From Betaproteobacteria bacterium (GTDB lineage: Bacteria; Pseudomonadota; Gammaproteobacteria; Burkholderiales; Burkholderiaceae_C): DNA of 6,053 bases. This document shows, in pieces, positions 1-5,762 of this stretch (its first letter is position 1; every line of letters begins with the position of its first letter). A program made the position numbers and the translations under genes. The stretch lies in the NCBI GenBank assembly GCA_025354965.1, contig JANXLW010000269.1, forward strand, positions 1 to 6,053. Reading direction: 5' to 3'. Under the pieces are notes generated by a model. The model had not been told where the DNA came from and made no database searches. It saw only the letters and a program-made list of their open reading frames with translations.

Positions 1-1
1 G

Positions 2-964
2 TTTCAGGAAGATGTGGGCTTGAAGAGCATCACCGACGGCGAGTTCCGCCGCACCTACTTTCACATCGACTTCCTCGAAAAGCTCGGCGGCGTGAAGACC
101 GACATCCCGGTGACGATCAGGAAGCCCGACGGCAGCGAAGAGCTGGCACCGCCGGTGATGCGCGTGATCGACAAGGTGCGCCACGTCAAAGACATCCAGC
201 TGGCAGATTTTCAGTACCTCAAGAGCCAGGTCGCCAGCGGCAACACACCCAAGGTGACCATCCCGTCTCCCACCATGCTGCACTTTCGCGGCGGCCGGGC
301 CGGCATCAGCCAGCAGCATTACCCGGAGCTTGACCCTGATTTCTACCAGGACGTGGCCAATGCCTATGGCGACGAGTTGCGCAGCCTGGCCGCCGCCGGT
401 TGCAGCTATGTGCAGATGGACGACACCAACCTGGCCTATCTGTGCGACGTCAAAATGCGCGATGCAGCCAAAGCGCGCGGTGATGACCCCAACGAGCTGC
501 CGCATCGCTACGCCAGGTTCATCAACCTGGTGGTGGCGCAAAAACCGCCCGGCATGCTGCTGGCCATGCACCTGTGCCGTGGCAATTTCAAAAGCACGCA
601 CGCCGCCAGCGGCAACTACGAACCGGTCGCCGAAGCCCTGCTCAAAGAGATGAATCTGGACGCCTACTTGATGGAGTACGACGACGACCGCAGCGGCGAC
701 TTCAAGCCGCTGCGCTATCTGCCCAAAGGCAAGACCGTGGTGTTGGGCCTGGTCACCACCAAATTTGGTGCGCTGGAAAGCAAGGACGATCTGAAACGTC
801 GCATTGACGAAGCGGCGCGCTACGCACCGCTGGAACAACTTGCGCTGTCGCCGCAGTGCGGTTTCAGCAGCACTGTGCACGGCAACGACATTGCCGTCGA
901 AGCGCAGCGCGCCAAACTGCGGCTGGTGGTGGAGACAGCACGCGAGGTGTGGGGTGATCACTGA
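2..964 (+). CDS. MetE-like (cobalamin-independent methionine synthase family) protein, 5' end outside window
   Basis: This is the C-terminal part of a stand-alone MetE catalytic-domain protein (COG0620/YxjG-like). The family transfers a methyl group to a thiol such as homocysteine, using a zinc-activated thiolate, in the cytoplasm. The frame is open from base 2 and reads FQED before the GTG at 14. The conserved stretch GLKSITDGEFRR is normally internal, so that GTG is not the true start. Family members are about 370 residues and about 320 are visible here, so roughly 50 are missing to the left. Counting the codon at 14 as residue 1, the likely zinc ligands are H186 and C188 (in HLCRGN), E221 (in MEYDD) and C282 (in SPQCGF). 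All are present, so the protein looks active. The gene stops with TGA at 962-964, facing the BNR remnant. The exact methyl donor and acceptor cannot be read from sequence, because many short MetE homologues are not proven methionine synthases. Confidence 0.88.
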   Translation, partial: FQEDVGLKSITDGEFRRTYFHIDFLEKLGGVKTDIPVTIRKPDGSEELAPPVMRVIDKVRHVKDIQLADFQYLKSQVASGNTPKVTIPSPTMLHFRGGRAGISQQHYPELDPDFYQDVANAYGDELRSLAAAGCSYVQMDDTNLAYLCDVKMRDAAKARGDDPNELPHRYARFINLVVAQKPPGMLLAMHLCRGNFKSTHAASGNYEPVAEALLKEMNLDAYLMEYDDDRSGDFKPLRYLPKGKTVVLGLVTTKFGALESKDDLKRRIDEAARYAPLEQLALSPQCGFSSTVHGNDIAVEAQRAKLRLVVETAREVWGDH

Positions 965-967
965 TTC

Positions 968-1024
968 GCGGGTGGGCTGGCGGTTGGTGTAACGCGCAAA
1001 CCGGCCCCCTTGCTGCGAACCCGC
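968..1024. terminator. Weak nested inverted repeat between convergent genes
   Basis: The 59-base gap between the MetE-like stop and the converging BNR remnant contains an outer repeat, GCGGGT (968-973) with ACCCGC (1019-1024). Inside it lies an imperfect stem, GGCGGTT (979-985) with AACCGGCC (999-1006), which has one bulged base. A structure here could end transcription from either side. There is no T-tract on either strand, so a standard intrinsic terminator is not supported. The call is tentative. Confidence 0.2.
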
Positions 1025-1512
1025 TAATCAGTGGCAACCCAGGACAAGGCCGCGACGGGTGGTAAATCGCGCGAAACACAGTGCCAGTGTTCGCCCTGAT
1101 CAGAACTGATCCACAACCCTCCGGTGGTAGACGAAAGGGCCAGCGTGTGTCCGTCCGACGCCAGCTCCATGCTATGGCGGTAAACCAGGTGGTAAGCATC
1201 GCGCTCGGGCAACCCGTTGTCCAGAACTCTGAAGGTGGCGCCGCCATCATCGGTGCGGGTAACCACCATCTTTGCGTCCACCGGATAACGATGACTATCC
1301 GCCTGCGCCGGTGCAAACCATGCACGAAGTGGATCAGTCGGATCACCGGCCACAGCAAAACCAAAACCTGAGGGCACAGGAGCTGCAATCGCGGTCCAAA
1401 AGATGCCGCCATTACTTGAGCGATAAATCCCGCAATGGTGCTGCACCCACAGAACATCCGGATGGGACGCGCATTGCACCATGCGATGCGGGTCCTGCGT
1501 GTTAGCGTCACC
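1024..1512 (-). pseudogene. BNR/Asp-box repeat (sialidase-like beta-propeller) protein, C-terminal remnant
   Basis: About 162 codons read leftwards from roughly 1512 to a TAG at 1024-1026 and match the C-terminal half of bacterial 'exo-alpha-sialidase/BNR-repeat glycosyl hydrolase' proteins, which are usually about 350-400 residues. Recognisable family stretches are QDPHRMVQC, SGFGFAVAGDP, YPVDAKMVV, LPERDAYHLVYRH and STTGGLW. Three Asp-box turns of the S/T-x-D-x-G-x-x-W/F type are visible: SSNGGIFW (near 1396-1419), TDDGGATF (near 1231-1254) and SSDQGEHW (near 1084-1107). The N-terminal propeller blades are absent. Upstream of about 1512 the same frame stays open to an ATG at 1860, but that part is antisense to two unrelated plus-strand gene remnants, so the 278-codon frame is chimeric. 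No start or ribosome site belongs to this gene. The catalytic role of this family is uncertain even when intact. Confidence 0.75.
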
Positions 1513-1668
1513 GATCCACTTGCCTACGTTGTGCTCGCTGCGCGCATCGTCCAGTCCACCATTCACCTCACGTCCACATCGTCGGCCGCAGTAACTGCCC
1601 GGTTTGCAGCATTCGCCATTCAGTTGGCCGTCGCCGTGTACTGGGCAGTCCAGCTCCATGGCGTATAA
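1513..1668 (+). pseudogene. MAPEG-family membrane protein, C-terminal remnant
   Basis: The plus frame from about 1513 to the TAA at 1666-1668 encodes about 51 residues, beginning DPLAYVVLAARIVQS and including IHLTSTS. It ends in a hydrophobic helix, RFAAFAIQLAVAVYWAVQL. This pattern resembles the last two membrane helices of MAPEG-type proteins (small four-helix inner-membrane proteins of the eicosanoid/glutathione-metabolism superfamily): a helix carrying A-R-x-x-x-S-x-x-H, then a short loop, then an RF-led final helix. Such proteins are about 120-150 residues, so the first two thirds are missing. The open frame continues upstream to an ATG at 1435, but that stretch is antisense to the BNR remnant. 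The assignment rests on remembered family patterns from a short fragment. A chance open frame is possible but less likely, given the placement of the hydrophobic and arginine residues. Confidence 0.5.
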
Positions 1669-1732
1669 CCCAGGCTCGAATGAGGCCTGCCAAACATATT
1701 GAGTGAACCTTACCGACTGCTTTAGTTCGATC

Positions 1733-1864
1733 ATGACCGTCAAAGGGAGCACCTTAGAACATGCATTTGGAACTCTCAAGCACTGGATGGGCTGGGCCCA
1801 TTTCTTGTTGCGCGGGATGGTCAATGTCAGCACCAAAATGAGCCTCCGTGACGCGCTCAAATGA
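1733..1864 (+). pseudogene. IS1182-like DDE transposase, C-terminal remnant
   Basis: The frame from ATG 1733 to TGA 1862-1864 encodes 43 residues. It includes STLEHAFGTLKHWMG, AHFLLRG and VSTKMSL. This corresponds to the very conserved C-terminal block of IS1182-type transposases (V-E-H-x-F-G-T-x-K-x-W-M-G, then HFL, then V-x-T-E-M-S-L). The Glu of LEHAFG (1757-1759) is probably the last acidic residue of the DDE triad. The frame has a TGA at 1700-1702, and everything N-terminal, several hundred residues, is gone. After KMSL the family normally continues LAYNLKR. Here it reads RDALK and stops, although GCGCTCAAA followed by ATGACCAA just downstream looks like an indel-damaged version of that tail. 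This is a dead insertion-sequence scar. No flanking terminal repeat or target duplication could be identified by eye. Confidence 0.72.
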
Positions 1865-1953
1865 CCAATTGGGCTCCAAAATGAGACCTTGCGCGCAAAA
1901 GGTAGCTGCTTCTGTCGATTCGACCCTAAAATCCGCCTCTTCCCAAAGTCTTA

Positions 1954-1968
1954 GCGCCATCACGGCGC
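1954..1968 (+). promoter_or_regulatory. Perfect short stem-loop directly upstream of mdlA start
   Basis: GCGCC (1954-1958) and GGCGC (1964-1968) form a perfect five-pair GC stem around the loop ATCAC. It ends six bases before the mdlA ATG at 1975, where a Shine-Dalgarno sequence would normally sit. No purine-rich ribosome site is visible there. The structure could dampen or tune initiation, or it may be incidental. Its existence is seen directly, while any role is inference. Confidence 0.35.
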
Positions 1969-1974
1969 AATCCC

Positions 1975-3726
1975 ATGACCCTGACAGGCCTGATCGCGCG
2001 CTACGTGCGCCAGAACTGGCGCCCCTATTTGTTGGCGGCGCTGATGTTGGCGTCGGTGAGTGCGCTCACTGTCTTCATTCCACGCCATGTGGGCCATATC
2101 GTGGACGGCCTGGCAGCCGGGCGGCTGGACAACACTGCGTTGGTTGGGCAACTGGGCTGGTTGGTGCTGGCTGGCGTGTTGATCTATTTTCTGCGTGTAG
2201 CCTGGCGGTTGCAGCTTTTTGCTGCCAGCTACCGCCTTGGGGCTGAGCTGCGAACACGCCTCTACGCGCGCCTGTGTCTGCAAGGACCGCACTTCTTTCA
2301 CCAGCGTGGCACCGGTGACCTGATGGCCCTGGCCACCAACGACATCGACGCGGTGGAAATGGCCTCGGGCGAAGCCATGCTGGCCGGGTTTGACGGCACG
2401 CTGACCCTGATCATGGTGGTGGCCATGATGACACTCGGCATTGACTGGCGACTGGCCCTGGCGGCCCTGCTGCCGTTTCCCTTCATGGCGTTCGCATTCT
2501 GGCGCATCTCCTCCCACATTCACCAGGCTTCCAGGGACTCGCTGGAACGCTTTGGCAAACTCAACGATCATGTGCAGGAGACACTCACGGGTGTGCGCAC
2601 CTTGCGTGCGCTGGGACTGCAAGCGCGCAGCGCCGCACGTTTTTCCGAGCTGGCCGAAAACGCGGCCAGCGCCAGCCTGCGGGCGCAGCGTTGGGAGGCA
2701 GCGTTCGAGCCGGCGGTGGGTATTACGCTGGTGAGCGCCACGGTGCTCACACTGGGGCTGGGCGGCACGCTGGTCTGGCAGGGCGCCTTGACCATCGGCG
2801 CGCTGACGGCGTTCAGCATGTACCTGGGCCAGTTGATTTGGCCCATGTTTGCGGCCGGCTGGGTGTTGTCGCTAATGGAGCGGGGACGGGCTGCCTGGGG
2901 GCGCCTGCAGCCAACGCTCGATACGCCGCTGTCAATCGATGACCGTGGAACACAGACCGGGGCGCCGCTGGGGGGGCTAGTGTTCCAGGGGGTTTCATTT
3001 TCCTACCCGGGTCATCAGGCGCTGGCCCTGTCCGGTATCGATGTGCGTCTGATGGCCGGTCACACGCTGGGCGTGGTGGGTCCCACCGGTGCTGGAAAAT
3101 CCACTTTGGTACGCCTGATTTTGCGCCAGTATGCCGTCAACGAGGGCACTATCGGTTGGGGCGCACATGCATTGGCTGACTACAAACTGGACACCCTGCA
3201 CCAGGCCCTGAGCTGGGTGCCGCAAGAGCCTTTTCTCTTTTCGGCGTCGGTTACCGAAAACATCGGGCTGGCCAAGGCAGGTGCCACCCGTGCCGAGATC
3301 GAAAACGCGGCCCATCTGGCCTGCATCGACGAAGACATCGCACGCATGCCCCAGGGCTACGACACACCGGTCGGGGAGAAGGGCGTTTCGCTTTCAGGCG
3401 GGCAGCGCCAGCGCGTGGCGATCGCCCGCGCGCTGCTGGCGGATGCATCGCTGCTGTTGCTGGATGATGCCTTGTCGGCCGTCGACACCCAGACCGAGAC
3501 CAACATCCTGCGCCATCTGCATGAGCTGCGTAGAACCAGCCGGAACAAAACCACCGTCATTGTTAGCCACCGCCTGAGCGCCGTGATGGATGCCGAGCAC
3601 ATTCTGGTGCTCAAAGACGGCCACATCGTCGAGCAGGGCGACCATGCCAGCCTGATTGCGCTTGGCGGCTGGTACGCCGCCCAATGGCGCTACCAACAGC
3701 TGGAGGCAAGTCTAAATGCAGACTGA
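1975..3726 (+). CDS. mdlA: Heterodimeric ABC exporter subunit, MdlA-like
   Basis: This 583-residue half-transporter has a membrane domain followed by an ATPase domain, close in length to E. coli MdlA (590). Hydrophobic segments lie near residues 17-36, 57-78, 136-157, 158-178, 247-268 and 272-300. The nucleotide-binding domain has the aromatic A-loop Y344, Walker A GPTGAGKST (369-377), Q-loop Q417 (VPQEPF), signature LSGGQ (473-477), Walker B LLLLDD (493-498), D-loop SAVD (501-504) and switch H532. The residue after the Walker B Asp497 is Asp498 instead of the catalytic Glu, so its own ATP site is degenerate. The C-terminal WRYQQLEASL closely resembles E. coli MdlA. The start at 1975 is the first start codon after an in-frame TAA at 1927. 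No Shine-Dalgarno is apparent. It overlaps mdlB by 11 bases and surely works with it in the inner membrane. The physiological substrate is unknown, and the 'multidrug' name is by homology. Confidence 0.93.
   Translation: MTLTGLIARYVRQNWRPYLLAALMLASVSALTVFIPRHVGHIVDGLAAGRLDNTALVGQLGWLVLAGVLIYFLRVAWRLQLFAASYRLGAELRTRLYARLCLQGPHFFHQRGTGDLMALATNDIDAVEMASGEAMLAGFDGTLTLIMVVAMMTLGIDWRLALAALLPFPFMAFAFWRISSHIHQASRDSLERFGKLNDHVQETLTGVRTLRALGLQARSAARFSELAENAASASLRAQRWEAAFEPAVGITLVSATVLTLGLGGTLVWQGALTIGALTAFSMYLGQLIWPMFAAGWVLSLMERGRAAWGRLQPTLDTPLSIDDRGTQTGAPLGGLVFQGVSFSYPGHQALALSGIDVRLMAGHTLGVVGPTGAGKSTLVRLILRQYAVNEGTIGWGAHALADYKLDTLHQALSWVPQEPFLFSASVTENIGLAKAGATRAEIENAAHLACIDEDIARMPQGYDTPVGEKGVSLSGGQRQRVAIARALLADASLLLLDDALSAVDTQTETNILRHLHELRRTSRNKTTVIVSHRLSAVMDAEHILVLKDGHIVEQGDHASLIALGGWYAAQWRYQQLEASLNAD
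3702..3706 (+). promoter_or_regulatory. Ribosome binding site of mdlB inside mdlA
   Basis: GGAGG lies within the last codons of mdlA, nine bases before the mdlB ATG at 3716. This is strong and well spaced, supports that start, and contrasts with the apparently SD-less mdlA start. It lets ribosomes start mdlB just before the mdlA stop at 3724-3726, consistent with translational coupling and balanced production of the two halves. Confidence 0.75.
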
Positions 3727-5473
3727 AGCCACACCCTCGCCGCGTAACACGCGCCAAGCCATCGCCCTGCTGCTGCACGCTGCCCGATCAGAGCAGCACC
3801 ATGTCTGGAAGGGCTGCGGCTGGCTGATTGTGGCGGCGCTGCTGGAAGCAGCGGGGCCCTTGCTGGGCAAGTATTTCATTGACCACACGCTGGTGCCACG
3901 TCGTTTTGACATGCTGGAAGTGGGCTCGCTGCTGGGCGGCATCCTGATTGCGGGTGCTGTGGCCAGCGTTATCCGCTACATCCAATTGACGCGCCTGGCC
4001 GGTGTAGCCATGCGCTCGGTACGGCGTTTGCGCGAAGAAGTCTACGGCCATGTGCTGGGCTTGCCGATGGCATTCTTTGACAAGTCCATCACGGGGCAAC
4101 TGGTGAGCCGCGTAACGAATGACACTGAACAGGTGAAAAACCTGTATGTACAGGTGCTTTTTGTGATGCTCGACAGCAGCATCGTGGTGTTGGGTGCGTT
4201 CGCCGCCATGGCCTGGCTGGACTGGCGCTTGATGCTGATTGTGCTCACGCTGGTGCCCGCGGTGGTGGTGATCGTCTGGTTTTACCAGCGCTGGAGCGCA
4301 CCCGCCGTGTCACGGGCACGGCAGAAACGCAGCGACATCAATGCCCAGATGTCGGAGTCGATTGCCGGCATGCCGGTGCTACAGGCCAGCAACGCGCAGG
4401 CACGCTTTCGCCAGAAGTTTGACAACACCAACCAGCAACATCTCGGCGCCCGCATTGCCGAGATGCGTGTCAATGCCTGGTTGTTGCGCCCCATGCTGGA
4501 CTTCATCAATGTGTTGCTGCTCGCCGCCGTGATCTACCGCTTTGGGCAAAGTGGGATCAACGCTCTGCAGATTGGCGTGCTCTATGCCTTTGTCAGCTAC
4601 CTGGGCCGGGTGGTGGACCCACTGATCCAGATTACCCTGCAATTCGGGCAACTGCAGCAGGCGATTGTGGCAGCGGCACGGGTGGACACGCTGCTGCAAC
4701 AAGACCGCCCGCCGGCGGTGGCCGGCCCTGAGCGGATTTTCCAGGGTGCTGTGCGCATGGAGAAGGTCCGGTTTGGCTACAACTCTGGAACTGTTGTCCT
4801 GCACGACCTGAGCCTGGAAATCCCCGCCGGTGGGTTTTACGCTCTGGTGGGGCACACCGGTAGTGGCAAATCCACCTTGCTAAGCCTGTTGCTGCGCTTT
4901 TACCAGGCGCAATCGGGTGACATCACAGTGGATGGCGTACCCCTGGCCCATTTCAGCGACGAACATTTCCGTGCCGACGTGGGCTTGGTGCCGCAAGACC
5001 CGTTCTTGCTGGCGGCCAGTGTGCGCGAGAACATTGTCATGGGGCGGGCCATTACCGAGGACGAACTGCAAGCGGCGGCGCGGGCGGCACATTGCCACGA
5101 CTTCATCATGCAACTTGAGCAGCGCTACGACACCCTGCTCGGTGAAGGCGGCGCGCGTCTGTCGGTGGGGCAAAAGCAGCTGATTGCCATCGCCCGGGCG
5201 TTGGCGGGCAAGCCGCGTATTTTGTTTCTGGACGAGGCCACCGCCCACATCGACTCCGAGACCGAACAAATCGTGCAACTGGCTTTGTCAGAGCTGCACG
5301 GCCGGGTGACTGTGATTGCCATTGCCCACCGTTTGTCGACCATCCGCGGCGCCGACTGCATCGTGGTGCTGAACCACGGGCGCATTCACGAGCAGGGCAG
5401 CCATGACGCGTTGATGGCGATTGCTCAAGGGGTCTACCAGCGGCTGTACCTGCTGCAGCAGCTGGAAAACTAG
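3716..5473 (+). CDS. mdlB: Heterodimeric ABC exporter subunit, MdlB-like
   Basis: This 585-residue partner half-transporter resembles E. coli MdlB (593) throughout. Shared landmarks are RVTNDTE (132-138), DWRLML (169-174), GVLYAFVSYLGR (287-298) and HTGSGKST (380-387). Hydrophobic segments lie near residues 35-56, 69-90, 147-168, 170-191, 259-279 and 283-300. The ATPase domain has A-loop Y355, Walker A GHTGSGKST (379-387), Q-loop Q427, signature LSVGQ (482-486), Walker B ILFLDE (502-507) with catalytic Glu507, and switch H538 (IAHRLS). The signature deviates from LSGGQ at its third residue, as it does in E. coli MdlB. In the heterodimer, Glu507 pairs with MdlA's LSGGQ to make the hydrolytic site, and LSVGQ faces MdlA's Asp498 site. 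The start is set by the GGAGG at 3702-3706. The exported compound cannot be inferred from the sequence. Confidence 0.93.
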   Translation: MQTEATPSPRNTRQAIALLLHAARSEQHHVWKGCGWLIVAALLEAAGPLLGKYFIDHTLVPRRFDMLEVGSLLGGILIAGAVASVIRYIQLTRLAGVAMRSVRRLREEVYGHVLGLPMAFFDKSITGQLVSRVTNDTEQVKNLYVQVLFVMLDSSIVVLGAFAAMAWLDWRLMLIVLTLVPAVVVIVWFYQRWSAPAVSRARQKRSDINAQMSESIAGMPVLQASNAQARFRQKFDNTNQQHLGARIAEMRVNAWLLRPMLDFINVLLLAAVIYRFGQSGINALQIGVLYAFVSYLGRVVDPLIQITLQFGQLQQAIVAAARVDTLLQQDRPPAVAGPERIFQGAVRMEKVRFGYNSGTVVLHDLSLEIPAGGFYALVGHTGSGKSTLLSLLLRFYQAQSGDITVDGVPLAHFSDEHFRADVGLVPQDPFLLAASVRENIVMGRAITEDELQAAARAAHCHDFIMQLEQRYDTLLGEGGARLSVGQKQLIAIARALAGKPRILFLDEATAHIDSETEQIVQLALSELHGRVTVIAIAHRLSTIRGADCIVVLNHGRIHEQGSHDALMAIAQGVYQRLYLLQQLEN

Positions 5474-5491
5474 CCAGAAAACCCTTTGGCT
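5472..5491 (+). terminator. Possible weak terminator hairpin at the mdlB stop
   Basis: AGCCAGA (5472-5478) can pair with TTTGGCT (5485-5491), seven pairs including one G-T, around a six-base loop. It begins inside the mdlB stop codon. No run of T follows immediately (TGCGTGCGGTTTG), so intrinsic termination would be weak. The minus-strand remnant beyond it faces the operon, which makes some terminator in this interval plausible. Confidence 0.22.
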
Positions 5492-5509
5492 TGCGTGCGG
5501 TTTGAGTAA

Positions 5510-5653
5510 TCAGAGAATCTTGAACGCCGACTTGATCAGCCTGCGAACCATGGGCGGCACCTCGCCGGCCTTGAACAGGGTGGCAGCCAACGAGAACTGG
5601 GTTCGGACAACGCCGCGCTCATGACTGAATGCCTTGAAACGGCGTGGTTCAAA
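5510..5653 (-). pseudogene. Unrecognised gene, 3'-terminal remnant
   Basis: Reading leftwards from a TGA at 5654-5656 to a TGA at 5510-5512 gives 47 codons with no usable start. The peptide includes FEPRRFKAFSHERGVV, RTQFSLAATLFKAGEVPP and ends MVRRLIKSAFKIL. Its amphipathic character and GC-rich third positions look like a genuine protein C-terminus, but I do not recognise the family. The upstream part of the gene is missing exactly where the sequence passes into the insertion sequence that carries the next transposase gene. The simplest reading is that the element inserted into, or brought a break in, this minus-strand gene. Chance open frame is the alternative, since 47 codons is short. 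Confidence 0.4.
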
Positions 5654-5762
5654 TCAAGGTAACACTTAACCCTGTTTTAGCGCCTCTGATTGGAGCCGCC
5701 AAAGGCGGCGATCTTCTATGTCATGGATACTTGCTGCCCTTCAATTACCGCAGCATATCGGC
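5654..5762 (+). mobile_element. Probable left end of an insertion sequence
   Basis: Between the truncated minus-strand gene and the transposase ATG lies about 110 bases that should contain the left terminus of the element. It includes AT-richer sequence (GTAACACTTAACCCTGTTTTAG, given here only as positions 5659-5680) and a GC hairpin. The exact tip cannot be set, because the right end and its inverted repeat are outside the window. Confidence 0.4.
5695..5709 (+). terminator. Perfect GC hairpin upstream of the transposase gene
   Basis: GCCGCC (5695-5700) and GGCGGC (5704-5709) form a perfect six-pair stem with an AAA loop, followed by GATCTTCT. It sits just before the alternative upstream start at 5718. 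Insertion sequences often carry structures near their ends that limit transcription or translation entering from outside, so this may insulate the transposase gene. That role is inference. Confidence 0.4.

Larger units (their letters stand above)
1669..1974. other. Degraded region and leader upstream of mdlA
   Basis: Apart from the transposase remnant at 1733-1864, I see no gene here. The sequence is visibly less GC-rich than the flanking genes, as expected of decaying mobile DNA. An mdlA promoter ought to lie in this interval. A weak candidate is TTGAGT (1699-1704) with TTTAGT 16 bases further on, but each matches the consensus at only four of six bases, so I do not call it. Bases 1865-1950 hold nothing I recognise. 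Confidence 0.4.

Noticed and set aside
1699..1726. TTGAGT and TTTAGT as a sigma-70 promoter for mdlA
   Set aside because: Both boxes match at only four of six bases, and the site lies about 250 bases from the gene on the far side of the IS remnant. The signal is too weak to call.
1754..1963. Minus-strand open frame of 69 codons upstream of mdlA
   Set aside because: It lies antisense to the recognisable transposase remnant and the degraded tail, and shows no family resemblance.
1848..2246. Plus-strand open frame overlapping the start of mdlA
   Set aside because: It runs out of frame with the clearly MdlA-like membrane domain and has no recognisable motif or ribosome site.
1960..2622. Long minus-strand open frame of 220 codons opposite mdlA
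   Set aside because: It is antisense to a well-supported gene and its His/Gln/Arg-rich composition is typical of reverse readings of GC-rich coding DNA.
4379..4855. Minus-strand open frame of 158 codons opposite mdlB
   Set aside because: It is a shadow of the conserved MdlB coding region with no independent evidence.
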